A DNA stretch of 64,000 nucleotides from Bradyrhizobium sp. RD5-C2 (GTDB taxonomy: Bacteria; Pseudomonadota; Alphaproteobacteria; Rhizobiales; Xanthobacteraceae), in NCBI RefSeq assembly GCF_019972155.1, contig NZ_BOVL01000016.1, positions 61,625-125,624 on the forward strand. The letters run 5' to 3'. The notes under the pieces are model-generated. The model was not told where the DNA came from. It searched no databases and worked only from the letters and a program-made list of their open reading frames with translations. Shown here one piece after another: positions 8,834 to 16,415 of this stretch; the stretch's first letter is position 1; each line of letters starts with the position of its first letter. The translations under genes were made by a program, and so were the position numbers.

Positions 8834-9437
8834 GTGCGAGTATTGATCGTCGATGATCATCGAGTGGTCATATGGGGCTGCCGATCCCTGTTTGCTGCGG
8901 ACGCTTCCATCCAAATCTCGGAGACGTCCGACGCAAACACGGGCAATCTTGCGTTTTGCAGGAAGCATCCCGAGGTGACCGTGATCGACACTGGTCTTCC
9001 CGATCGATCCGGACTCGAACTGGCGCAGCGGATATTCAAGAAGGATTCTGCTGCCAGGCTTGTCATCCTAGGCACGAACTACGCCTCCCTTTCGTGGCCG
9101 GCGCCGTCGAGGCGGGCATGCTAGGATGTGTCTCAAAAGCGAGCACCCTCAGCTGTTGGCGGATGCCATGCGGCCGCGGGAGAGCGCTTCATCTCTTCTT
9201 TTGGGAGCAGACCGTTGCTTTCCTGATTTCGGTCCCGGTGGCCTCGATGAGCGCCCGAGAGCTCAAGATTCTGCATCTTTTCGAGCGAGGTCGCCGGATC
9301 GCGAAAGTCGCATCAGAACTTGGCATTTCCTACAAGACGGCGGCCAATTCGACGTCCAAGCTCAAACCAAACTCGGCGTCAGAAATCACTCGGATCTCGT
9401 TCGGATCGCCGTAGAAATCAACCTTCACGGATCGTGA
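8834..9437 (+). pseudogene. Frameshifted NarL-type response regulator
   Basis: The GTG start at 8834 opens MRVLIVDDHRVVIWGCRSLF, clearly paralogous to the intact regulator at 4989-5612, with the phospho-acceptor region VIDTGLPDRSG. Homology then jumps frames: after LVILGTN the frame ends, while VAGAVEAGMLGCVSKAS and SARELKILHLFERGRRIAKV appear in a second frame, and the last block LGVRNHSDLVRIAVEINLHG in a third. At least three frameshifts are needed, so no functional protein is expected. It faces the opposite direction from its paralogue. Confidence 0.85.
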
Positions 9438-9736
9438 AGAGCGGGCGGACTTCTCGGGTCGGTGCTACCATTGAATTTCCTTGAATTGCAGTCCACGCTG
9501 CAGTAATTCGTCTGCAGCAGCTGCGCTCTCGTCTTGGCCGCCTCTCCGACCAGGCGATACCTGCCAACCATCGCCCTATCGGCCTCGACCTGATGGCGTA
9601 TGCTTTCGTACAGTCGTAGTACGCTCTGGTCGCTCAGATGCTCGAAGTTCGCTGACGAAGTGGCTGCGGGTGGATTTTGCGCGCCGGTCGCTCGAATATC
9701 GGAAAGTGCCTGGTTAAGCGGTTTCTTCTGATCCAT
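9425..9736 (-). CDS. Hypothetical protein with Bradyrhizobium-type helical core
   Basis: About 103 residues starting MDQKKPLNQALSDIRATGAQ. The central helical block LSDQSVLRLYESIRHQVEAD resembles a family of small Bradyrhizobium proteins of unknown function. The last ~25 residues (after AQLLQTN) look unlike the family and may follow a frameshift. The frame can extend to 9808, but ATG 9736 begins the recognisable part. It follows the Gly/His-rich protein gene and may be cotranscribed. Confidence 0.5.
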   Translation of the reverse strand: MDQKKPLNQALSDIRATGAQNPPAATSSANFEHLSDQSVLRLYESIRHQVEADRAMVGRYRLVGEAAKTRAQLLQTNYCSVDCNSRKFNGSTDPRSPPALHDP

Positions 9737-9804
9737 GCTTCTTCGCTTTTTTCCAAAAGCCCGTGACCGAGGCGCACGCGGCGCGGCGCCTCGGTCACGG
9801 TCCG

Positions 9805-10029
9805 TCAACGATAGCGATGCGGGTTGCCGCGGCCCCTGAACCAGCCGTAATGATGACCGCGTCCGCTATGCCAGCCATGGTGCCCGTGGCCGTGGCCGCC
9901 ACCGCGGACTTGGATTACGCTTCGTCCTGCGGGCGATGATGGCGCCATTCCCAACCTTGCCGACGCTGGCCCCGCAAACGTCACCATCGCACTCAGCACA
10001 ACAGCCGCAGTCATTTCGATTGCTTTCAT
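9805..10029 (-). CDS. Small secreted Gly/His-rich protein
   Basis: A 74-residue protein with a signal peptide (MKAIEMTAAVVLSAMVTFAG, cleavage near ASA) and a mature part rich in Gly, His, Trp and Arg (GGGHGHGHHGWHSGRGHHYG). Such short His/Gly-rich secreted proteins are common in Bradyrhizobium and could bind metals, but that is an inference. GAGGAGAG upstream gives a good ribosome binding site. Confidence 0.7.
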   Translation of the reverse strand: MKAIEMTAAVVLSAMVTFAGPASARLGMAPSSPAGRSVIQVRGGGHGHGHHGWHSGRGHHYGWFRGRGNPHRYR

Positions 10030-10367
10030 ATTTCTCTCCTCAGTTCGTTTCGCCTGTCCCGATCACAACGACGTCGATGCGGGGCCGGGTTCGCCCGCCT
10101 TCCACGTTCGTTTCATTCACCATGCGCCGAAAAATCCGCGATCTTCTGCAACCAATCTGCGCTCGGGCTCCTTCCGGATTCGGCGTTGCCTGCATACCAA
10201 ACGGGTTGCTCTCAGCGATCAACAACGTTGACAAAGCCGTGGTGAAGGCACGACAGCCTGAGAGCGGCCTTAACTGCAGACGCGTCTGCTACCTCGAGTG
10301 GGCCTAAGTCGCGTCATTCGATTGCGGGCCTGTGAAGCACCTGATCACCTCGATCGACAGGTCCGCA
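10030..10367. other. Intergenic stretch, nothing recognised
   Basis: 338 bp between the Gly/His-rich protein start and the coiled-coil protein stop. Short open frames here show no recognisable protein. I found no promoter match, repeat or strong hairpin. Confidence 0.5.
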
Positions 10368-10583
10368 TTAGGGCTGAAGAAGGAACAGGAGATGTTGCCG
10401 CTCTTGCTCACGCTGGCGCTGGTTGTCGCACAACATCTCAAACCGGGCTTTGGCGGCGGTTGTGTCCTGACTTTGTCGCTTCAGTTCAACGAGATGCGCC
10501 TCGCATTCGGCCAACTGACGCTCTCCTTCAACTACCTGACGTTCGATTTCCCTCAATTGATCTAAAATGCCTTCTCTATACAT
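10368..10583 (-). CDS. Small coiled-coil protein
   Basis: 71 residues, almost entirely a heptad-like amphipathic helix (LREIERQVVEGERQLAECEA), with many Glu, Gln and Arg. Proteins of this shape (ERQVxEGER-xLAE-x-E) are widespread hypotheticals in Bradyrhizobium. No function is known to me. It stands alone on the minus strand. Confidence 0.6.
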   Translation of the reverse strand: MYREGILDQLREIERQVVEGERQLAECEAHLVELKRQSQDTTAAKARFEMLCDNQRQREQERQHLLFLLQP

Positions 10584-10754
10584 CGCGGTTCACGCTGCCA
10601 CGGGAGCTCCCCGAAACGATATACATTTAGCAGATCGAAAGTTCCCGACGACCATTGCAGGCACGCGGACCGCTCCAGGGCTGGTCTCAAGTAGCTTCTA
10701 CCAGACCCATTCGGCATAGTTGCAGAAGATACAGCTCGAGTGCTAGGCACCGCC

Positions 10755-10979
10755 CTATTGATCACGCGGCTTACCTGTGGTCTTCGGGCGAGATTTAAGG
10801 AGGGTCGGCAGCGGAGGCATCTTCGAATGAGGCTCCGGGCTTTGCTCCGGATCGATTGCAGATTCCGTCGAATTCTTCCTGCGAATCGCAAGTCCAATGC
10901 AGCCAATGATCACTAACGATGCTCCCGCGAGCATCAGCCAGTGCGGCAATTGCAATGATAGCAGAACGTCCTTGGTCAT
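10755..10979 (-). CDS. Small single-pass membrane protein (74 residues)
   Basis: The N-terminal half has one membrane helix (LPHWLMLAGASLVIIGCIGL) followed by a basic stop-transfer patch (AIRRKN) and a Pro/Ser/Lys-rich cytoplasmic tail. Its ATG overlaps the TAA of the upstream 91-residue gene (TAATG), a sign of translational coupling. Function unknown. Confidence 0.55.
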   Translation of the reverse strand: MTKDVLLSLQLPHWLMLAGASLVIIGCIGLAIRRKNSTESAIDPEQSPEPHSKMPPLPTLLKSRPKTTGKPRDQ

Positions 10980-11254
10980 TAGATGCGTCTACCGTTTTCG
11001 CGTATTTCACTCCAGGAGCTCGTATGCGAACGCGCCACGCCTTCCGGGTCGTTTTCCTCGAACAATTCTTTGACCTCGCTCAACCGCAGCTTGGTGCCGG
11101 CCCGCCTGTGCAACAACAACACATGCCTGGTGCCGACCGCTATTCGGTCGCGTCGGATGTCATCCTGCTCGGCGTGATAGGCCTTCATGTCGGCCGTGAA
11201 CTGGCGCGCGACTTCCGGCGGAATCTCGATCGGCTTTCGCTTGATGGACACCAT
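10979..11254 (-). CDS. Conserved hypothetical protein (IKRKPIEIPPEVA type)
   Basis: 91 residues starting MVSIKRKPIEIPPEVARQFT. This opening and the internal KLRLSEVKELFEE are characteristic of a small hypothetical family I associate with Bradyrhizobium; the ~20 residues after ENDPEG extend beyond the usual end. It is charged, soluble and of unknown role. It is first in a two-gene unit with the membrane protein at 10755-10979. Confidence 0.65.
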   Translation of the reverse strand: MVSIKRKPIEIPPEVARQFTADMKAYHAEQDDIRRDRIAVGTRHVLLLHRRAGTKLRLSEVKELFEENDPEGVARSHTSSWSEIRENGRRI

Positions 11255-11549
11255 CTAAAGATGGCCTGGCGGCCGCTCCCCGAGATTGGGCGGGTCCGTC
11301 GCTCCGTGGGCTGGAGCGCCGATCCCTCATCGCGCGATATGCATGGTCGGGATGTGGGGTTGGTCTGCCAACCCGCACGATTGGGTAAATCGTAAATCGA
11401 CAAATGCCCGCGCGGCAATTGCCATTCCGAATTAGCCAGTGGATATAGGGCGAAGGCCAAGTCCTGGCGCAAAGGTGGTAGCGCGCCGCAGCAACTGCGA
11501 AGCCTGATGGGTGACACTCGGCAAAGAGGCGTAACGTCATGGGAGGAGG

Positions 11550-11825
11550 ATGGCCGCTACAGCCTCCGAAGCCACGTTAGCCCCAGCTCAGCCCCCGAGC
11601 GATCCAGGGCACGACACGCGCCGGGGATGGGACAAGACGATGCACGAACTCAAATCTTACGTGGCTTTCGCCGTCGATACCGCTGGCGTCGCGCGCGCGA
11701 CCTACGAGCTTCTTTGCATCGATGACGAGGAGGCATAGCAGCGAGCCGAACGTTATCTGAACGCGCATGACATTATCGAGCTTTGGGGCGACTACACACG
11801 CATTGCTCGTCTCAAGCGTAGCTGA
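11550..11825 (+). pseudogene. Small hypothetical gene interrupted by an amber codon
   Basis: The frame opens at ATG 11550 after GGAGGAGG and runs to TAG at 11736-11738 (ending ELLCIDDEEA). The same frame continues without interruption as QRAERYLNAHDIIELWGDYT and RIARLKRS to TGA at 11823. The downstream half has the (A)D/E-x-LxxHDIELW-x-x-x-RxIAR pattern of a common small Bradyrhizobium family, so the TAG most likely truncates an ancestral protein. Only the 62-residue upstream product would be made. Confidence 0.6.
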
Positions 11826-12421
11826 TGACAGGGCGCTTAGAGCCGGTACCGAGCTGGAGTGAAATGAGTTTATTGGGCGCGTCGCTGGTGGGCCAGCCAG
11901 GACTATGAAGTCAGTTACGTAAATCCAGGGTCGGTCTGGTGAATCCAAATCGAGGTGGCCCCAGCAACCCTTGGAGGCCCTGGGGGCGATTGCTGAGGCC
12001 ACATGGCCAGTCCCGCGTCGGTCGAGATTGGTCAACCTGATCGCACACCGGATCCGGATAAGAGACAAGCGCGATCCTTAATTCTGCGCCACGATGCCAG
12101 GAACAGTGGCAATATTACCACTTGGCCCCTGCGCCCGGATTCACCTGCGATATGTCCGTCGCGTGACACAGGAAATTTAGCGCTTGCGGGGGAGCTGATG
12201 AGCGGGCGTGCGGCGGCGATCTTATTACGTTCATTTGAGATCGGGTCCAAGAGGCCGCCGTCCTGCGTCAGCGGCCTCCTCGCTTTGCTTCATTGAATTG
12301 CAAAGGAGAGCGCCAACGCCATTCCCAGTTCACTCTTCTCCAGGGACTCAACCCGAGTAACTCGCGCCCCTCATGAGTTCATCGAGCACCCGATGCGGAC
12401 TCATCAATCCCGCCAATGTTG
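11826..12421. other. Intergenic stretch with one hairpin
   Basis: No gene is supported in this ~600-bp stretch; open frames on both strands look like shadows. An inverted repeat with perfect 8-bp arms (GAGGCCGC at 12251-12258, GCGGCCTC at 12271-12278) is the only structure seen. No T-tract follows, so a terminator role is unsure. Confidence 0.4.
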
Positions 12422-12446
12422 GGAACGCGGGCCAAATTCTTCCGTT
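12422..12446 (+). promoter_or_regulatory. EcfG-type (general stress) promoter
   Basis: GGAAC at 12422-12426, a 16-bp spacer, and CGTT at 12443-12446 match the alphaproteobacterial EcfG promoter (GGAAC-N16-17-CGTT) exactly. The next ATG with a ribosome binding site is at 12473, a sensible distance downstream. Confidence 0.65.
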
Positions 12447-12472
12447 GATAATTTGAACATTGGAGAATTGCC

Positions 12473-12595
12473 ATGGAGGACGACTACTTTCGCGATGCGG
12501 AGATTTGGTTAGCTGCTGCGGTCGGCTGCGGGCCGTCACTTCTCATCGCCGCCTTGATGATCGCATCGCTGATCCAGCCGCAGTTCCCCGGCTGA
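12473..12595 (+). CDS. 40-residue membrane protein under an EcfG-type promoter
   Basis: The frame encodes MEDDYFRDAEIWLAAAVGCG followed by a hydrophobic run (SLLIAALMIASLIQ) and a short PQFPG end, a single-pass membrane protein with an acidic N-terminus. GGAG stands 8 bases before the ATG, and a perfect EcfG promoter lies about 27 bp further upstream. These two signals make this a likely real stress-induced gene despite its size. No family is recognised. Confidence 0.55.
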   Translation: MEDDYFRDAEIWLAAAVGCGPSLLIAALMIASLIQPQFPG

Positions 12596-12872
12596 TTAGG
12601 AAGCGCGGTCCGGTTTATCGCTCTCCCCTGGCCACCATAGCGACAGCGGGTTCATGGCGGACTTCTTGGTTGTCCGGCACACCACCCGACGGCTGCGCTT
12701 TGACCTGCCGAAAAAATCTGCCATGACGACCGAGGCGCGCCGGCAATGCAGGATAAGGCAGCGATTGCCCATACTGAGCGGTTCATTGAAATGCCCAACG
12801 CAGTCCAGACGGGCAGGAAGGCCAGGTCTTGGTCGAAGTCCGTTTTTATGGTGAAGAAAGACCGGACGAGTG

Positions 12873-13151
12873 TCACCCTTGCTGAATTAGGTGTTTCAGC
12901 AAGGCTTCGTAGGCCTTCTCCGCCTCAGCGAATGTCTTGAACGGCGATCCGCCCACCCTCATGGCGGGCCTGCCGCCCACCCTCATGGCGGGCCTGCGCA
13001 AATCAAGGGAACTCCATGAGGCAACAACGCCGGGTGGCCCATGGAGACCAAGACCAATGCGGCTCTCGTTGCTGATCACGAACGAATAGCTTTGAGCGCT
13101 CGCGCTCCAGATCTCGATATCGGCTGTCGCGCGGCGGAAGTGCAGGGCCAT
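12873..13151 (-). CDS. Conserved hypothetical protein with an internal 8-residue duplication
   Basis: About 92 residues starting MALHFRRATADIEIWSASAQ. This opening and the end SPFKTFAEAEKAYEALLKHL match a Bradyrhizobium family of unknown function. Between them the protein carries RPAMRVGG twice in tandem, from a 24-bp DNA duplication, so it is slightly longer than relatives. ATG 13151 starts the family-like sequence; a start at 13163 is also open. Confidence 0.65.
   Translation of the reverse strand: MALHFRRATADIEIWSASAQSYSFVISNESRIGLGLHGPPGVVASWSSLDLRRPAMRVGGRPAMRVGGSPFKTFAEAEKAYEALLKHLIQQG
12949..12996. repeat. Tandem 24-bp duplication
   Basis: The unit beginning CCGCCCACCCTCATGGCGGG occurs identically at 12949-12972 and 12973-12996, keeping frame in the hypothetical gene. 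Identity of the copies suggests a recent slippage event. Confidence 0.9.
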
Positions 13152-13170
13152 TTCGCCCTCCACCGAGAAG

Positions 13171-13194
13171 TCCCTCTGCGCTTATCCAGAGGGA
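13171..13194 (-). terminator. Hairpin downstream of the 13198-13395 gene
   Basis: TCCCTCTG (13171-13178) and CAGAGGGA (13187-13194) form a perfect 8-bp stem with an 8-base loop, just after the stop of the minus-strand gene at 13198. No U-tract follows, so it may be a weak or Rho-assisted terminator. Confidence 0.4.
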
Positions 13195-13197
13195 CGC

Positions 13198-13395
13198 TTA
13201 ACATGCTTTTGTGCGGTTGGCCGTTTCAGTCTCCCGCGCCAGCCGTTCTGCCTTTAGGCGCTCTCGATTATCGTGGAGCGCTTTCTGCGCTTTGGCGTAA
13301 TCGCTCAAAGTTTCCTTCGCTTCGGCCTGCCTGAATATTTTGCGGGCTTCGCGTTCCGCTGCCGTGGGGGCCCGCCGTTCTCGGTCACTGATCAT
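13198..13395 (-). CDS. Small conserved charged protein (65 residues)
   Basis: Starts MISDRERRAPTAAEREARKI and is rich in Arg, Glu and Ala, probably helical. The RRAPTAAEREARK opening and AQKA(L/F)HDNRERLKAERL core recur in small Bradyrhizobium proteins of unknown function, some longer at the C-terminus than this one. GAGGTCAAC lies directly upstream of the ATG. Confidence 0.6.
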   Translation of the reverse strand: MISDRERRAPTAAEREARKIFRQAEAKETLSDYAKAQKALHDNRERLKAERLARETETANRTKAC

Positions 13396-14362
13396 TGTTG
13401 ACCTCCATTTTGGGCTTGACCATTAACGCGCAGAGCTCACTTTCGATCCTATCCGAATAAGGAGCGCCGAACTTTAAGGCTGGTTTCGGTCGCGACGCAC
13501 CTTCTGGATACCTCAGGCCTTTTGATAAGCTTCCGCTTGGGGCTGCTTGATCCGCCGCGCTGCCATTCCGGGTCGTCCTGTGCCCTCGTCGATTGCCACT
13601 CCTGCCAACTCGCGTGCGGTGGGCCCGTTGCGGTGCCGCCGACCTACTTTGGCGACGGTAACCCAGGCGACGTCAGCCACTCTGTCATGTTAGCGGCGGT
13701 TTCGTCGAAACGAGCCCTACCGAGCAGATATTCTCTCTAGGGACCTGGGGGAAGTTGCTTCGCCCTGTTCGCGCAGCTCTCTGGCTTCGTCGGCCAGTCG
13801 CACCTCACGTGGGGTACAGCTGTTTCACTCGTCTTCGTTTCATATTCCCACTCGGCTTGGTGTCCTGCCCGAGCTCTAACCTGCCTGCCGAAGCGCTGTT
13901 CAGAAAGCGAAGCCGCCAAAACGCCGGTGAACTAACCTATGTTGTGAGCGGATGTTGAAACAGGCGTTTTGGTGATAGTCATCGTCATCGTGGCCCTTGA
14001 GCCGACAAACGTCAGTCAACACGCGACGAGTGCCGCTCACATGAAGCTATCGAGGTTCGGGTTACGCCTCCAAGCGCCAAAAGCCCCAGCTCCCCACGTG
14101 TTTATTCCTCCCGTGTTGCCGCCGGTAGGGTCCGCCAAGCGGCTGAACGCTCTGCCGGTTCATCAACTTGCCCCAGTCGTGGGCCTGTCGTCGGTACCGT
14201 CGCTCCTGGCGCTTTGAGACCAGACCGTCGAGCCAATATGGCAGGCTGCTTTGAACAGCTCAGGCCGATCTCGTTTTGCTCGAAGACAGATTGGCGAGAC
14301 ATTTTGCTGCCTAAGCGCGGCCTTCAGCACCGCACCGCTGGGCGCTCTGAACCGACCATGCA
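13396..14362. other. Nearly 1 kb without a recognisable gene
   Basis: Short open frames in all frames here show no conserved protein and no good ribosome binding sites. I saw no repeats or insertion-sequence ends. It may be decayed sequence, in keeping with the broken genes on either side. Confidence 0.45.
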
Positions 14363-14387
14363 GGAACTTCTCTGGATAGGCTAGGTT
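14363..14387 (+). promoter_or_regulatory. EcfG-type (general stress) promoter of the PRC-barrel gene
   Basis: GGAAC at 14363-14367 and GGTT at 14384-14387 are separated by 16 bp, matching GGAAC-N16-(C/G)GTT. The start codon of the PRC-barrel gene is 30 bp further on. Confidence 0.6.
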
Positions 14388-14416
14388 ACACGTGCGTCAC
14401 ACAGAGGAGGACACCC

Positions 14417-14806
14417 ATGAAGACCCTAATTATCGGATCTATCGCCGCCGCGGCGGTGATCACTGCGGCGCATGCCGCCGAGACCATGTCGACAGCGCCG
14501 GCCGAGAGCTGGACCGTGACGAACTACTATAAGCAGTCGGTCTACGATCCGAAGGAAAGCAAGATCGGCGACGTTGACGATGTGCTCGTTGACAAATCCG
14601 GGAAGGTTAATGGCCTCGTGATCGGCGTCGGCGGGTTTCTCGGAGCGGGCGAGAAGGACGTCATCGTTCCTTTTACCGCGGTAAAGACCACCAAGAAGGA
14701 CAACAAGTGGTGGCTCACCCTTAATGAGACGAAGGACGGCTTGAAGTCGGCGCCCGGATTCAAGTACGACAAGGCAAGCACGACCTGGGTCCCCGACAGC
14801 AAGTAG
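14417..14806 (+). CDS. Exported PRC-barrel domain protein
   Basis: 129 residues with a signal peptide (MKTLIIGSIAAAAVITAAHA) and a single PRC-barrel domain over about 40-115 (YDPKESKIGDVDDVLVDKSG, then VIGVGGFLGAGEKDVIVPF). PRC-barrels are small beta-domains that bind partners; exported versions are frequent among alphaproteobacterial stress proteins. AGAGGAGG lies before the ATG and an EcfG-type promoter upstream, which fits general-stress control. Molecular role is not known. Confidence 0.88.
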   Translation: MKTLIIGSIAAAAVITAAHAAETMSTAPAESWTVTNYYKQSVYDPKESKIGDVDDVLVDKSGKVNGLVIGVGGFLGAGEKDVIVPFTAVKTTKKDNKWWLTLNETKDGLKSAPGFKYDKASTTWVPDSK

Positions 14807-14889
14807 TCAGCCTGAGATCGTAGAGCGAAGTGTGATCGAGCATCCCGCTCGATCGATTTCGCTCACTGCCTGTCGATTGCCCTGGTTGA

Positions 14890-15210
14890 TCAGCGTGTCG
14901 AGCCTCGTGGATACCGGAGCATCAATCGATCGCGGTATCCCCGCCGCCTCTGACCGAACGCCGCACGGGGATTGATGCCGCAAGTCACGTTCCTTCCAGA
15001 TGCTGACGCGAGGCACTGTGCGCGCGTCTGGTACATGCAGTCGCCGGGATATCCGACACGTCCTCCCTGAACACACCACGGAGAATCTTGAGCGCTGGCA
15101 GGAGAAATCTGTGCCAAGCGCCGTCCTAGTCGCCCGGTAGTCGCTTCCGCCTGCCCCGGCGGAACCCTTCCGTGCGCAATCGCGTGGGGTTGATCCTTGG
15201 GGCGGTCCAA
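14890..15210 (-). pseudogene. DUF3551-like small protein with degraded N-terminus
   Basis: The segment PASAQDSPWCVQGGRVGYPG, then DCMYQTRAQCLASASGRNVTC, has the W-C...C...QC...C cysteine pattern of DUF3551, small exported proteins very common in Bradyrhizobium. The expected hydrophobic signal-peptide core before PASAQ is replaced by an Arg-rich sequence with no good start. I infer a frameshift or rearrangement of the 5' end; a re-started cytosolic product cannot be excluded. Confidence 0.5.
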
Positions 15211-15272
15211 TCGCGTACCGCCCTATTTTCATGTGTGCTAACTTAGCTGGGTAGCAAAATGGTAGGCAGTTC

Positions 15273-15491
15273 ATGACTGACGATCAGGTCAATCTTGTCG
15301 TTCAGCACCTTTGCGAGCAATTGCACTTGGCGCTCCGACTGAAGGACAGCGAGGCACATCCACCCAACGCGAAGGATATTGGATTCGAGCCTGCCTCTGT
15401 AAGAACTGTGTTGCTGACCGGGTTGCGCTCGGCAGGCGTCACGATCCACCACGAGACAGCCGGGGCGAACGAAGAGCCGCCGTGGTCCTAG
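15273..15491 (+). CDS. Hypothetical protein (72 residues), doubtful
   Basis: Starts MTDDQVNLVVQHLCEQLHLA. No domain or relative is recognised and the ribosome binding site (GGTAGGC) is weak. A GGAAC...CGTG pair near 15160-15190 resembles an EcfG promoter imperfectly. It is listed because no better frame covers the stretch. Confidence 0.3.
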   Translation: MTDDQVNLVVQHLCEQLHLALRLKDSEAHPPNAKDIGFEPASVRTVLLTGLRSAGVTIHHETAGANEEPPWS

Positions 15492-15818
15492 TCGCAAAAC
15501 GCGGGACAGAAGCCCGGCACCCAGCGAGGTACTGCGCTCTATCCGGCGATCTGACGGCTGTCATTGCGCAGCCTGCCGGCAAGTTCTGTAAGTAACAGCC
15601 TATGAAGTCGTTGTCGCTGGGCTTGATCGCGAGAGACTCGGCTGCGTTCATTCCTCACAAATGAACTTTTCCGACCGGCCACATCGACCACGTCAGAAGG
15701 TCAGAAGGTTGGGCCCGCCTCTCTCCAGACGCGAGCACCATGAGCTGGCCGCAGAACGGACATGGAGGGTCCTGTGTCTAGCGGATAGAGCAGAAAGTCT
15801 GGACATATCTGGCTCCGA
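15492..15818. other. Intergenic stretch, nothing recognised
   Basis: About 330 bp with only short frames on either strand. No conserved protein, repeat, promoter match or hairpin was found. Confidence 0.45.
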
Positions 15819-16037
15819 TCACGTTGGCACGACTGGTGGCGTTTCTGGATACTGGTTGAGCTCCATTTCAACAACATGCGGCGACGGACTTTGAAGGCGA
15901 TAAAATCTAAACTCCTGCTCCTGAAGCGGACATCGAAACGTGACCGCGGCGTGATCCGGCAGTCGGCTCAACTCGGCCTTCAATTCGCCGACGGTGATGA
16001 TGGGCGGCTCGGCAGTTTGGCTGGGTATCTCGTTCAT
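15819..16037 (-). CDS. Small hypothetical protein (72 residues)
   Basis: Starts MNEIPSQTAEPPIITVGELK with GGAG about 8 bases upstream. The body (VGELKAELSRLPDHAAVTFR) looks like a short alpha/beta domain, in the style of small proteins opening with a helix that sets a 'level' or 'fraction', but I do not recognise the family. An ATG at 16067 is possible but less well supported. Confidence 0.5.
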   Translation of the reverse strand: MNEIPSQTAEPPIITVGELKAELSRLPDHAAVTFRCPLQEQEFRFYRLQSPSPHVVEMELNQYPETPPVVPT

Positions 16038-16415
16038 TTGGGCGCTCCGGTTACCAGCCCTCGACAAGCCTACCGCTCAAACCCTACTTTCGTTCCCCAG
16101 CAAAAGCGAAGAGCGCGCCGGCTGACACCGGCGCGCTGCCTCGGGGAACAGATCTGAACGCCTCACCGCCCGAACAGACCGTCCCGGGTGGCCCACCCGG
16201 CCGGGCCGTGACTGCGCTCTTCGCTGGCCCTGTTCGCGATCGCCAAAAGTGCCCTGTGACCAACAGGAGCGTTCGCCTGCGTCGTCCCAGAGCATACGAT
16301 GCAACCTGTGGCCCCGCATCAAGCGCGCCAGGTCCATTTTTGTAAGGTCCCCGATGGCATATCTTTTCATGCCGCATGCGCATAATGCACCCGCCGTCAT
16401 CTGCTCGTTCGCCCG
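16038..16415. other. Hairpin-rich stretch downstream of the nicotinate operon
   Basis: No gene is supported. Two strong inverted repeats lie here: AGCGCGCCGG/CCGGCGCGCT (16112-16137) and CCGGGTG/CACCCGG (16184-16200). Both follow the last gene of the minus-strand operon and are candidate transcript ends. Confidence 0.45.
16112..16137 (-). terminator. Candidate terminator hairpin after the nicotinate operon
   Basis: A perfect 10-bp G+C-rich stem with a 6-base loop, about 280 bp after the transporter stop. No clear U-tract follows on the minus strand, so it could be a Rho-dependent or processing hairpin. Confidence 0.4.

Noticed and set aside
12652..12876. A 74-codon minus-strand frame with a hydrophobic stretch
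   Set aside because: No ribosome binding site, no recognisable family and a Ser/Gly-rich tail; not supported.
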